From positions 48,978 through 112,977 of the forward strand of contig SGPL01000036.1 in NCBI GenBank assembly GCA_004802705.1: DNA of 64,000 nt. Reading direction: 5' to 3'. Within the stretch, counting starts at the first letter, position 1. Each line of letters begins with the position of its first letter. Of the stretch, positions 22,601 through 33,857 are shown piece after piece. The position numbers and the translations under genes were made by a program. The notes under the pieces were generated by a model that worked only from the letters and a program-made list of their open reading frames with translations, had not been told where the DNA came from and made no database searches. The DNA comes from Bondarzewia mesenterica. Its lineage: Eukaryota; Basidiomycota; Agaricomycetes; Russulales; Bondarzewiaceae.

Positions 22601-23062
22601 CCACCTTGATGGTGATATTCAGAGGGCTCGTCCCATCCCACATCTCCTTATTAGTGAGCGACAAAAGGCGAAGTTTCTCCAGCGCATCGTTGGCGTTCGA
22701 TATCAATTCGCGAAGAAAGACATCTCTGCAACACAGCTCAACACGTCACATACATCTTTGAAGATGATAAATGACGAACCGGTGTGAGTAAAGACTATAG
22801 AACGCGAAGTTCGTGAGCAAACAAGAAACACACAGAACCAAGATGAGAGCATACATACCTGTTGATCACGATTTGCGCAAACGAGTGACGTCACTCTACA
22901 GGCCCAAGCAACCTCTTCAGTGCCAGCACTCTACATGTCTGAGTTATTGTCGCGTACCTGGTACTGGTGCTTCTCCAGAGGTACCTCGGCACCCACATCT
23001 TGCGCAAACGCATATGAGGACAAAAGAGTGAGACTCAAGAGCAATGGGCGCAAGAACCGCAT
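19613..23062 (-). CDS. ER Hsp90 (GRP94/endoplasmin) with HDEL tail; one-base frame break in exon 2
   Basis: Luminal ER chaperone of the Hsp90 family. The start at 23060-23062 gives a signal peptide (MRFLRPLLLSLTLLSSYAFAQ). The ATPase domain follows: VFLRELISNANDALEKLR, DTGIGMT, and GAFGVGFYSSFLVADKVYV; then the charged linker, the middle domain (EYELFYQATFKDF, DLPLNVSRETLQ) and the C-terminal domain (SDRL...ANVQRMM, INPRSPLI), then an acidic tail ending VHDEL, the fungal ER-retention signal. Exon 1 is 22958-23062, exon 2 is 22859-22895 and exon 3 is only 15 bases (22780-22794). Exon 2 should encode SDVTRLRK-IVINS, but the A run (plus-strand T run 22872-22874) is one base short, so the two halves are in different frames. 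Everything downstream is intact. Either a consensus error or a lesion. Confidence 0.9.
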
Positions 23063-23529
23063 CCTTGCAGTGGTGGTGTACCTTCAGTAGTCGGATGCAG
23101 ACGGGTGAACAATGGTAAGGAGAGCAACAAGTGTCGGTTTGCTGAGGGATTTATAGACGTCTAATGGAGAAGCGGCGCTAACGATCAAGCTGACGTGTCA
23201 CTACGTGTAGTCCTCTCACGCGTATGGCGTCTGTCACCCCGTGATCGTTCAAGGTCACGCGTTCGAGTCCTTCTCGAAGTCAAACAATCTCGCAGGCAAG
23301 AGCCCTTTGGGCCATCTGAAAACCGAGCTTGCCTTCGAGCGGTGGTGGTGATCATCAACAATCGAGAGAGTATATATCTGACTTGGACCATTGCATCAAC
23401 TACCATCACAAAAGTAGGTTTCAGGACAGTGGAGGTACTTCGACCCTAACCCCTGTCCAGGGTTACGGGGTTCTCCCTTAACAACGACATGAAGCACAAA
23501 AGACAGTGACAAAGCCCTACAACAGCGTC
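23063..23529. other. Upstream region of GRP94 and 3' side of the WW/FF gene
   Basis: No gene is supported in this 467-base interval. It contains an ER-stress-element-like motif (see separate entry) about 130 bases upstream of the GRP94 start. A GTTCGAGTC string near 23260 resembles a tRNA T-loop, but flanking bases do not form a T-stem. Confidence 0.55.
23191..23200. promoter_or_regulatory. UPR/bZIP element candidate upstream of GRP94
   Basis: TGACGTGTCA lies about 130 bases upstream of the GRP94 start codon, followed at once by a second ACGTG core (CTACGTGTAG, 23201-23210). ACGTG cores are bound by bZIP factors of the Hac1/XBP1 type, and an ER chaperone gene is the expected target. The match is to the general core, not to a motif defined in this species. 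Confidence 0.4.
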
Positions 23530-26204
23530 TCAACTCGTCTCTCCTACATGTACCGAAAGTTTCGGTGCCGAGAGTCTGGAAAGGTAATCCTGGGGAGAAA
23601 CGCTGCGTCAGTAATCCCACAAAACAGCGATCAAAGCAAACGGCTCGTACGCGAAGCCAACGTTCCCTCTGCTCAGGGACGTGATCAAAATTGATGTAAC
23701 GTTTATCATTCTGCGGAAACAATGTCAGCAACTGAGTGGAAAAATGCATACGGGACTACCACACACCTTCAAAACTTTCTCGACATCGCCGATATCCACG
23801 TGCTTCGCCAACACTTTCATATCCACGTTCCCGCCCCCAGCCTCGCCCTCATCCTCAGCACCCATCTCGTCCCGCTTGACACCCCCCTCAACGCCCTCTC
23901 CCCCCATCTTACCGAGCCGTCCCCAAAATTCCACAAAAGAGTTCTCATGCAGCATCTCGTCAAACGCCTTCCTCGCCTCTGCCGTCCGCTCTCTTTGCCA
24001 CCTCTCAAACTCGTTTTCAAGCCGGTTGATATCGAGCCCGAGCTTCGTCGCCGGAAGAGAAGACAAGGTGGACTGTAACGGAAGCACGGTGAAGTTCGCG
24101 GCGAGTGAACGCGCATGCGACTCGAACAGAGCGTGTAAGTTGCTCAGATGTTTCGCGCGAAGCTGGTTGACGTGAGTATGGAATAGATGCAGCTGATGAT
24201 TGAGCGGAAGAGGTGAATGGTTGAACCGAGGATCAGTTTTCAATTGCGGGAGGGCAACTTCCCATGTAACCTGCATCATATGCCATCAGTCACAGCTCGC
24301 ACGAACGAAGTAGCCGTACCTGTGGATCGCGTATCGCATCTGTAAGCAGTGTCCTGAAAAAAAATCAAAAGATCCCGGCCGATTGCGAGTGAGCGCTGCG
24401 AAGCATCTGAATGGAATATTGCATGGAAATGTCGGCGCACCTGAACTCCAGTTCACCCTCTTCCTTGGTAAGGCCCATCCGTGATTTGTTGATATCCGCC
24501 TCAACACGGCCCCTCTCAGTCTTGATTTTCTCCTCGCGTTCCTTGACGGCACGTTCCTTGCGCTCCTTGCGTTTCCGCTCTTTCTCACCATCATCTTCAA
24601 TAGCGCCGGTGTCGGGCGGCTTGGTGTCGGTAGTTTTCTCCGAACCGGCTATTGAACCAGACGATTGAGCCTTCAGGAATGTATTGAAGAGTTCTTCGCG
24701 CAGTGAAGAAGAGCCCACGGCGTCGTAACGAGGATCGTCAGTGATCTTGTGCTTCACCTGGAGGAATATAAGAAGACAGCTGTAAATATCACGTTTGTAA
24801 ATGCGACAAAGATTATTCACATCTTTCCAGACACTACCAGCATTTGCGACACCACTCTCTCTGAGTAAAATGAAGAAATCTGCTTCCGCTTTCTTAGCGG
24901 CAGCTCGCTTCTCTGAGCAACACGGTAAGCACGGTACGAAGGGAGGCACAGGCGGCCAAGAACTCACTTTCTCCGAGATCTTTGAGGAAATCTCGAAACC
25001 GCTTCTCCCTCTCTCTATCATCCCTCCCCCAGCCATAGAATCGCCTGTCCTTTTTCCATGTTCTCCGGAAATCATTCCAGCTTGTTCGAGTGCTCATGAC
25101 CTCTTCTCTCAGCAAGCGGTCGAATCCCTCCTTCGGATCCTCCTTCTCCTTTTTAACTTGTGACTGTCGTAACTCGCGCGCGCGATCGCGGCAATATTCG
25201 TCAAACGCTTCACGACGCGCTGAGACTGACGGAAGGAGGACATAGCGAGGATCCGAGATGAAAAGAGGCAAAGAAGTGTCCCATGGGTGGAGCGGGTTCA
25301 CGTCCTTTTCTCGGAGTAGTGTCTGTACATTGTAGGGCGTCAGATTGGACTTGCCGACGGACGGGACTCGTATCCACGCACCTTGAATAATGCCTTGCCC
25401 TCCTCGATTGAAAGGTCGACTCGTTCGGGCATGTTGAGCTGAGGCTTACTCTCATTGCTCTTTGCCTCTTCTTCCTTCACCCGTTTCTCTTCCTCCTCCT
25501 GCAATCTCTTTTCTTCTTCCGCCTCCGCAGCCAACTGTGCAGCAGCCTCTCTCTGCCATTCCTCTTCCTCCTCACTCTCCTCACTCTCCTCTTCCTCTTC
25601 CTCGCTCGCTTCGTCATCCACTCTAGCCTTTTTCGACACGACGACCTCGTCCATCGGAATATCCTGGTCAGCTTTCCTTTTGACCACGCCCTCCACTTCA
25701 GCCTTGATCCTTTTAATTTCTTTGTCCCTTTCCATCGCTACCTTTTTGGCCTCCTCTTCCTCCTGCTGAGCCTTTTCCTCCTGCTGCCGCACTCTCTCCT
25801 CCTCTTCCGTTGCTTCAAGAGTTTCCACTGCCTCCTTTATCTCATCAGGGACTGTCCAGAAACTCTGTTTCTTGGCCTTGTGGGTGTAGAATGTGTTGCC
25901 CTGCGTTGTCTTAACCCGGAGCCAGTCGGTACCCGGTATGGACGTCTTAACGAGTGGCTTTTCTTTTTTCTTCGGGGCAGAGGGCGGTGCCTGGGACGCG
26001 ATAGGAAATGATGGGATGAGACGGACATAGGTGGACTCATTCGTCTGGGCATTGTGGTAGTATACACCCCCGTTTGGGCCTAGAGAACACGTTGAAAAGT
26101 GCTGTCCTCAGTGGATCTAAGACACTTGGGAACATACCTATGTGTTCTGTCCAACCGGGGGGGAGAGGTGGAGGTAAAATTGGAAGAAAGGGGGGTGCAG
26201 ACAT
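23530..26204 (-). CDS. WW- and FF-domain protein, TCERG1/CA150 (Dre4)-like
   Basis: Nuclear adaptor linking transcription elongation and splicing: WW domains bind Pro-rich splicing factors, FF domains bind phosphorylated partners such as the polymerase II tail. The start at 26202-26204 gives MSAPPFLPILPPPLPPGWTEHI. WW1 spans LPPGWTEHIGPNGGVYYHNA to YVRLIP (Tyr in place of the second Trp); WW2 is DWLRVKTTQGNTFYTHKAKK to FWTVP. A long Glu/Lys coiled region with a nuclear-type KRK/KKAR patch follows. Five FF-like units come next, with cores KALFKTLLREKDVNPLHPW, FDRLLREEVMSTRTSWNDF, ADFFILLRESGVANAGSVW, EFRTLLTDAIRDPQVTWEV and KAFDEMLHENSFVEFWGRL. The last exon ends SRLSAPKLSVHVGETS. Introns of about 50-60 bases separate the exons and all joins keep frame. 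Human TCERG1 has three WW and six FF domains. Confidence 0.82.
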
Positions 26205-26633
26205 GATGAGTTGTGGACTCCAAAGACCGTGAAACGAGGAGAATTGATTAGAATTGAATGATGGGAACTGTGAGAGTGGCAAAGTTGAAATTGAAAGTTG
26301 ACGCTCAAGTCGGGCGGAGAAAGAATTCGAAAACGCGTTAGACGCTGTTACGACGGAACCTTGGCTCTGTTCATATGACTCCGGTGCGACGCAACTCATT
26401 CTCTCCGGTGCCATAAATCAATCCGACGCGAGTCGTATTAGGTCGTATTACTTTCCTAGATCCTCCATCTGCTTTTTTGATAGTACGTTTTTCCCTATTT
26501 AACCACAAGGAGCAATGGCTTGCCGATCGCGATATCCATCGCTATCACCACTGCCCCCTCATATAAATATCACATCGGCTTCCACACAACTAGCAGTCAA
26601 TCTGCTTTCACGCCCTCTCCTCCCTTCACCGTC
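26205..26633. other. Divergent promoter interval
   Basis: Upstream region shared by the WW/FF gene (minus) and the heme-thiolate peroxidase gene (plus). A tandem GTCGTATTA occurs at about 26431-26449. A plus-strand frame extends from 26520 into the peroxidase in phase, but the ATG at 26634 gives the family N-terminus, so the extension is treated as leader. Confidence 0.5.
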
Positions 26634-27359
26634 ATGTCCGAAATTTCCTCTCACCCCTTCGTGCCGGCGGGGGAACACGATAGCCGTTCCCCTTGCCCCG
26701 CCTTGAATGCCCTCGCGAACCATTCGTATCTGTATGTACCCTTGTTATTTATTCGTCTTCCACCCCCTCATGCAATTCCCAGGCATCACGACGGCCGCAA
26801 ACTCACGGTCCCCGACCTCATCCGCACCATGCGTGAGGTCTACCATATCTCGCTGCCTCTCGCATCGATCCTCAGCGTCTTGGGCGCGCTGATCTGCGGA
26901 AATGGCTGGAGCTTTGATCTCGAGGACCTTGCAAAACACAATAAAATCGAGCACGACGGCTCCCTCGCCCACGCTGATGCCGCCCCCGGCTATCTTTATG
27001 CCCCCTCCGTCCCCGATAAGGAGCTCCTCGACAAGCTCCTCAGCCTCTCCTCCGACGGCCGCTACATCACATTCGAGGACTTCGTCCGCGAACGCGCCGA
27101 CCGCGATGAGGGCCTATCCAAGCCCCTCAGCGGTGCTCACAATATCATCGCCCGCGGCGAGATTGCTCTGACCTGCCAAGTTTTCGGCGACGAAGAGGGT
27201 CGTGTCCCGAAAGAATTCGTGCAGGAATGGTATGGTCAGGAGAGGTTGCCGGAGGGTTGGTCAAGGCCCGCGCGCTCCGTTGGTGTGGTCGAAACATCGA
27301 AACTGAACAATAAGGTCGCCACAATGTCTGCTCAAATGGAATCGAAAGACGACTTCTGA
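26634..27359 (+). CDS. Heme-thiolate peroxidase (chloroperoxidase / unspecific peroxygenase family)
   Basis: Enzyme of the Peroxidase_2 family, which uses H2O2 to halogenate or oxygenate substrates through a cysteine-ligated heme. Two exons; the single intron lies after NHSYL (about 26733-26782) and removes a bridge that would otherwise add foreign residues. The heme-ligand motif SPCPALNALANH appears near residue 20, where the Cys of PCP is the axial ligand; DGRKLTVPDLI follows. The acid-base motif EHDGS, with the catalytic Glu, is present at KIEHDGSLAHAD. The C-terminal part has GYLYAP, DGRYITFEDFVRERADRD and a LPEGWSRP end. At about 225 residues it fits the short group I type. No signal peptide is visible at this start, unlike secreted peroxygenases. 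Confidence 0.88.
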   Translation: MSEISSHPFVPAGEHDSRSPCPALNALANHSYLYVPLLFIRLPPPHAIPRHHDGRKLTVPDLIRTMREVYHISLPLASILSVLGALICGNGWSFDLEDLAKHNKIEHDGSLAHADAAPGYLYAPSVPDKELLDKLLSLSSDGRYITFEDFVRERADRDEGLSKPLSGAHNIIARGEIALTCQVFGDEEGRVPKEFVQEWYGQERLPEGWSRPARSVGVVETSKLNNKVATMSAQMESKDDF

Positions 27360-30300
27360 TCAGTCTCAAAAGTCCAGTTCTTCCCTCTGCTCTTTACTAA
27401 TTTATTTGCGGCACCTCTTGGTCTTATCGAAAGTATGAACAACTTTACCTCCTCCCGACGTTACTTTCTTTATGTACAAAGTTCTTCCGCTTCTTCTTTT
27501 AGGCTATTCTCACCGATACGGTAATATTTAGATAGATATTTATACTCACTCAGTTGTTGTACATTTTATTGTAAGTACATGTGGGCATGCATATTTAGCC
27601 CCCTTATTATTCGAATACCTCATTCATGTGTCTATGTTTTCTGCGTACTTACTTGGTTGTCAAATCTGAGACTCGAGTCGGGGTTGTTTGAGTATGATGT
27701 CGGCGCCCGATGACTGAGAGTGACGTTAGAATAGCTTCCGTGGCTATTCCGTGATATCACTTAAGCTCGGATCCGCGACTCTTCAAAGCTTCCGAAAGCG
27801 CTCCACTCACTTCCACTCATCGAGGGCGTTTTGCAGGGCGTAACACAAACATGAGTGCCTGGCATGTTCGCCTGGCTTCAGCAAGCCTGGGCCTGAACAG
27901 TATGTATGGACGAAGAGCATTCGGTCTCGTAAAGACCAAGGTCAGGGGGTTGACATCAGCTCTGAACTCGCATCAAGATCAATCATGCTCTATCATGATG
28001 TATGTTCACATACAGGCCGTTTTTACCCACATCTTCTGGCCTCATTGAAGCTACATGCACAAGAAGGACGATACAGGGCAGTACAGGGCCAGGCGTAATG
28101 AAGACTCGTGAGGAGAAGCACACCCGATTTGAATCGATGCCGAAGCGAGCTCAGCGAGGCTCAGCGCTAGGGAAAACCGACTCGAATAAGCACATACATA
28201 TGCTTACATATGGCAAAAAAAACCCCCCAAATAGGTATCGGTGCGCAGATTAATAGGCTATGTCCGAGCTTACTCTGCACTTCTGAGACCTTCCCTTCAA
28301 TCTGTTCGATACTGCAACACTTTCAGCATATCTCGGACCTTGCCTTACTCACCCATTGTTCAGGCAGCAGTGTGATTTTTCTTTCCAATCTGGGTGACGC
28401 TCCAGGTCTATGGCAAATACGTACGACGATTGTGCCATGTTGAGTTGCTGGCTCCGACGGGAAGTTGTGGCCGTGCTCGACTCGCGGTTGGACACTAGAC
28501 TACTAGGCCCATTGGCTGGCAGAGGCTCGACAACGGCGTGTTCCTCGCAGTCCTCTTCACCCAGTGGGTCATTTTCTTCTCCTTCCAGTTCAAGTTCCCT
28601 CACCGCCTGTAGACAGAGGGGAAATGTACACTCAGTCTTTCTTTTCATCCACGATAATGGCGGCTCGCCGGTCTTTCGATATGCTACCATGCATCTCCCA
28701 CCGCTCTGATATTGATGCTGTCTGTTATTTGAACTATCCTTCGATGGTACATGTGCGGCATTCAGCGCAGATGTCCACGACTAACAGGTGCCGTTTTGAT
28801 GAATTCGTCTGTTAGATCGTTATAGGCTCACCGAGTCCAGTTAGAAATACTGTGAGGTCTGAATTTACAAGGCTATGCTGACTTCTTACGGTCAGACGGC
28901 TCTCTCACCTCCTTCACGCCCGTACAAGTTGTACGCATAGTTCATGTCATTTCGATCGACCGAGAAACCCGACCCGAGCAGTCTCTCCGCCCACCTATCT
29001 TTCTGTCTCTCGTCATCGTCACCGTCGATGCCACCGCCACTACCTGCCTCCGTATATGCATATATCCAAGGGGCTCTTATCCCCCGGTGCCGCACGCGAA
29101 TATCCGAGATCCGGGGAGGCCGAGGATCTTCAACGCTGCTGTGTTACATAGCAAGTTGACGCGAAGCTTGAATGCATGGAAGACATCACCTTGCATGACG
29201 CTAGAAGGCCCTTCGCTTCCGCGCTCTTGTGGGGTTCAATCAATCCCCTGTTCATCCATGGCGAGACACACGCACTCCATAATTCAATTGACGCCAGATA
29301 TTGTTCGAGTCAGCGCCTCTTCTATACTCAGTTGCAGGACGTATTGGCGCGTCCCCATCTTGAGGTCTGGCACGCAGGAATGTTTCAGCGATCGGTCAAG
29401 TCCTCCATCAAGATGAAGTGGTTCTGACGCGTGACACTTCCATCCCCGTCATGGTCCCCCCCGACGCGTATGGCGCGCCAACAGGACGATGTCGACCACT
29501 AAATGGTACAGGCATATGAAGTTCCTCGAGCGAATGAGAGCGGCTACGGTGACGAAGCCGAGCATGCTCCTCTCCAATGACGTTCGCCTTCCTCTGCCTT
29601 GTAAACTCCCATCCCCGAGAGTCTGCAGCATCTATGCGCTACACCAGAAGAATACGATGGATGCTTGTACTTAGTGACTTAGTGTAGGTGAGTGTTGTTC
29701 AATCAATCTCTTTGCTAGAGCCAACCGCTACTGCTTTCCGCCGGCGTCCTGGTCATTGATCGCTTCTCGGCCTTTTTTCTCTTCTTACCAGTTCGACACG
29801 GGCATGCATGTTCCTGGACGTGCTCACTTTCTCCTAGAGTCCTACCTACCATACGCTGCTTATAAATAAATAAAATTCAAGTTGCAAGGCACAGTCAGGC
29901 TCTCACATCTTTACTTATTTGATGACTGAATTCTCAAAGGTGCTATATGGCATACGAAAGGCTATTTTTATATCATGCTTGATTTCTTTTTGCAAACGTG
30001 TTCTATCTTTGACTGTGAGTACCAGTTCTCACACTCACAGTATCGATCGCGGGATCACGGTTCTCAAGTTAGTAGCGGACAGACTGGCCGGCAGGATCTA
30101 GGAGGGAGCTGAACCCTCTCCCGATCTTTCGACTTCAAGTATGTCTTTCTTTTCCTTCTACCGAATTACTCATTAAAGCTACTCACACCCTTAAACCAGC
30201 GTCACTTGATCCTATCCCCCTTAATCCGAGGCGAAGCCTATGCAGAACGCACAATCGCCGGGATGTGATCGAGGCAGAGAACGGAGGTCGTCCCGTGAAA

Positions 30301-30736
30301 GACAGCGCCCTTGAGCACCTACACATTTGGCCGATACATATTTATCACCGGACTTCGCTACACGATTATTCAAAGACACGCGGGCGACCACCTGTTCTGC
30401 GCGCTTCCGATGGTCCGGTCTGGTCATTAACTACCCCAAACGGTCAGTGATCGCAGAGCGCACACGGGCAGCTGACTCTCCCAAAATATCTGTGCCTCTG
30501 AATATCGACCAATGGAACACGGCCCGTAACTCTGTTACCGTGCACAGAGGTACGTACCCCACATTCGCTTGTACGATATTTTCAAATCATCATCGCCGTC
30601 GCAGCTTGAGAGAATGTCGCTCTCCGTTTGTTGCCCGGATGAGCCGACCAGGTCCACAAAGCGTAGTTGGTTCCTGCCGAATTTATAGGTATATAGGCAG
30701 GGAAAGCGGGGTGTGTGTGTCTCGCAACAGGTCATC
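27360..30736. other. Gene-poor interval of 3.4 kb
   Basis: No gene is convincing. 27360-27600 looks like the 3' side of the peroxidase gene. On the minus strand, 28349-28690 encodes a 114-codon frame with an acidic stretch and Ser-rich part, and 28892-29095 a Gly/Asp-rich one; GT and AG sites could join them, but the product matches nothing I know and no start is evident. A plus-strand 84-codon ATG frame lies at 29176-29427. These may be remnants. A U2 snRNA-like fragment lies near 29.76 kb (separate entry). 30100-30730 is the upstream region of the MFS gene. Confidence 0.5.
29759..29793 (+). pseudogene. Truncated U2 snRNA-like fragment
   Basis: ATCGCTTCTCGGCCTTTT (29759-29776) equals the conserved 5' end of eukaryotic U2 snRNA. 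It is followed after a few bases by CTTACCAGTT (29784-29793), similar to the stem IIa region of U2. The part between, which in U2 carries the branch-point-binding GUAGUA, is missing, and sequence beyond 29793 does not resemble U2. This looks like a deleted copy rather than a working gene. The match is from memory of the U2 consensus and needs alignment. Confidence 0.45.
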
Positions 30737-33444
30737 ATGGCGCCTACCAGCCATCCTGTTTCTGATCCCAAAGCAGCGCTTTCTCCTGCCCATAAGCTTG
30801 CGCTAACGAAGAGGGTATTGAGAAAGTTTGACTTACATATCTTGCCGCCCTTGGCTCTGGTAAGCCGCTCGACCATCAACTGCCATTATCTTTGCTCAAC
30901 ATCGTTCTTCTGGGGTCTTTGTTAGTTGTGGCTCGCCAACTTCATCGACCGCACCAACGTCGGCAATGCTAGGTATCTGGTAGCTTATGATCGACACTTA
31001 CTCGAATAACTCATCTCCTTTTCGATTTGACCGTAAGGATTGCCGGGCTTCAGAGCGATACACATCTTCATGGCAATCAATTCAACATAGCGCTCACAGG
31101 TGAGTTGGAGCCAAATCATGATCATGATTCCGAACTTTTTTTTCTGAATTGTAATTTTATGTTTCAGTCTTCTACATCCCGTGTGTATCTGTCTCCACTA
31201 AGCTCATTGGCTAATATACAAGCAATTCTGACCAGCTACATACTCGTCGAACTTCGTGAGTCTCAATTGCAAATACTTTGTTTTCCCGCGTCTCTGACAC
31301 CCTGCACCGCCAAGCTTCAAACTGGGTGCTCAAGAGGATCAAGCCAAACCGCTGGCTTCCGCTCTTGGTTTTCGCGTGGGGTGTCGTGACTACGCTGTCA
31401 GGTTTGGTCGAGAACTTCGGGGGGCTCGTCGCCGTGCGTTTCGTCCTTGGCCTTTGCGAAGGTGGCATTCTTCCTGGTATAGTCAGTGCTTCGCTCTTTT
31501 CTCGTCCTATCATTGCTGAATATGGAATTAGATTCTGTATCTCAGCACGATTTATAAACGCCATGAACTTCAGTTGCGGTGTGCATCTCAATTTTTTTCA
31601 TCATCAATGCACCATCCGTTTGGGATTTTATAATGATATCTTTTCGTGCAGAGTTGGAGTGTTCTATGCTTCAGGTGCACTTGAGTTTCCTCTAGCTGTG
31701 TGGTGAAATGCCTTCTGACCAAATACAAACTGTCGTGTCCTACATTGACTTCTGCAGCATCATTATCCGGAGCTTTTGGAGGTATGAATCTGTGCCTCTG
31801 AAAAGCATTCGACTAATCTAGTCATATAGGTCTCCTGGCGACTGCCATCATCAAGATGGATGGAGTCGGCAACCTGGCGGGCTGGCGATGGATTTTCATA
31901 CTTGAGGGCATGGCTACCTGTTTACTCAGCCTACTTGCAGCTGCCGTTCTCCCGGCAGACATACTGAGCGCGAAATTCCTGACGGAGAAAGAAAGGCAGT
32001 TTGCACGTGTGTGAGACCCGCGCGCAATATTGGTGCCTGCAACTGACTGTTTCCCACCGTCAGTGAATCGATTCCGGTCTGCTGACCGTACGGCGAACAG
32101 CGCGCCTTTGTCCGAGCCTTCAAGCAGGATCATCGATTCCGAAAAAGGTATCGAGGAACTCAGGGCAGAAGTGCCCGGCGATGCTGCCAAAGCTACCAAC
32201 GAACCAACCGTCTATCAGGAAGAGGAGCGATTTGAATGGAGAGAGATTGTTCGAGGTAGGTTCATTTTTCTGAGACTTGACGGAGCAAACTAGCTGACAT
32301 TGCAAACATGCTCCAGGTTTGACCGATGTTCAGGCATGGTTCACAGGAATTGCGTACTTCGGTTTAATTGTCAGCTTGTACTCCTATTCATTGTTCTTGT
32401 GAGTGGCTACCGCAGTTGTCATCCAGGCGTACAAACTGGACATATTTTTCAGGCCTACCATCATCAGCGACCTCGGATTTTCAGGAGAAAAGGCTCAGCT
32501 CCACACAGGTACAACCTTTTCTACAGGCTCCCTACACAGCAACTGAAGTGGATTTCCAGTGCCACCATACGTCCCTGCTGTCGTCCTCACAGGTTTGAGA
32601 CTGCTCACATGAGATAAAAGTGTCAATATTTATGGTGGTATCTAGTGGTCGTCGCTGTCATATCGGACCGCTATAAGATGCGGGGGCCATTGATTTTGCT
32701 CTGCCTTCCTTTGACCATCATCGGTAATCAATTTTTTTTTTCCATCTCCGGCAAGCAAACACTGACCACGACTAGGATATATCATTGCTATTGCTGCAAA
32801 GTCGAATGAGATTCGATACGTCGCCGTCTTTTTCATGGCAACCGGGTTGTGCGTAATTGCCTGATTACAAGACAAATCAGTGACACTGAGAGTTCATTTT
32901 TAGGTATCCCTGTGCCCCGTGTATCCTGTCCATCATACCGAACAACACCAGTGGTCATTACAAGAAAGCAACTGCCGTTGCTCTTCAACTAGGAGTTGCA
33001 AATGCTGGGTGAATATCTCTGCTGGTGTCGAGAGCTCGTTCCTGTCGCTGAGCAACGAAACAGAGGATTTGTTGCGACTTTCGCTTATACTTCAGGTGAA
33101 TACGATGTCCTATTCTGTTGTTATATGACGGGCCAATTTATTTTACTTCATAATAGATCAAGCTCCCAAATACATCAGAGGGCATACCATCAGCCTTGCC
33201 TTCGTTTGCATGGCATGGGTCATGGTCGCAGCCAACATGTAAGTATCCAGTCTTAAACCTTACATGCATAATCCTACGCTGACATGAGAACAACTTGCAC
33301 AGCCTGTATTGCATGTACGAGAACAAAGCCCGTGCTGAGGGCCGCCGTCAACACAACATAGGCGAGTATCAAGAATTGTGGGATTCGGGCAAGACTCGCG
33401 CGCCCATCGGTGACCGCCATCCCAACTTCCGTTTCACGCTCTGA
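30737..33444 (+). CDS. MFS transporter, allantoate permease / anion:cation symporter family
   Basis: Plasma-membrane transporter with twelve predicted helices; family members carry allantoate, nicotinate or other organic anions, so the substrate is unknown. Many exons join in frame from MAPTSHPVSDPKAALS to a C-terminus ending GDRHPNFRFTL. Landmarks: WLANFIDRTNVGNARIAGL after helix 1, VFYIPYILVELPSNWVLKR, WGVVTTLSGL, VRFVLGLCEGGILPGI, RVGVFYASASLSGAFGGLLA, WRWIFILEG, then after a central loop FTGIAYFGLIVSLYSYSLFL, SDRYKMRGP and GHYKKATAVALQLGVANAGG. Two consecutive exons are only 13 bases (31168-31180) and 20 bases (31236-31255); without them the FYIPYILVE motif is lost. An intron after VELP uses an AAG acceptor. 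No break is seen. Confidence 0.88.
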
Positions 33445-33857
33445 AAGTCGTTTGTAGAGAATCTGCAATAGTGGTGCATTGCAGGTTGCAGCATTACATA
33501 GACATACTGTCAAGATCGGTATGTTCACGAAGGCAAACAATGTTGATCGTCAGACACACCAAATGATTATTTACGTAGCAAAATTGGTTTGCCATAGGTG
33601 TTTTCAGCCAGCGAAGACGTGAGTAGGAGCAATACAGCTGTGAGTAGACCGGATCAAGAAAGGAAAGGGAACACGGCACTGGGAATAAGGATGGTGGGTA
33701 ATTTAGGGAGAAAGCATGGGCAGCAGGTAGCGTTAGCAAGGACAACTGGGATGCGATTGGCGACGAGTGACGGGTCGAAAAAAGATAAACAATAAGACGT
33801 GAAAAATAGTCATACATAGAATCTGCGAGATGACAAATCAGTAGGGGGTTCCTTATT
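33445..33857. other. Convergent 3' interval between MFS and IQGAP genes
   Basis: Stops of the plus-strand transporter and the minus-strand IQGAP gene face each other. Short frames here (for example minus 33494-33817) lack motifs. Nothing else is seen. Confidence 0.55.

Noticed and set aside
23255..23285. GTTCGAGTC resembling a tRNA T-loop
   Set aside because: Flanking stems do not pair and there is no A-box at the expected distance.
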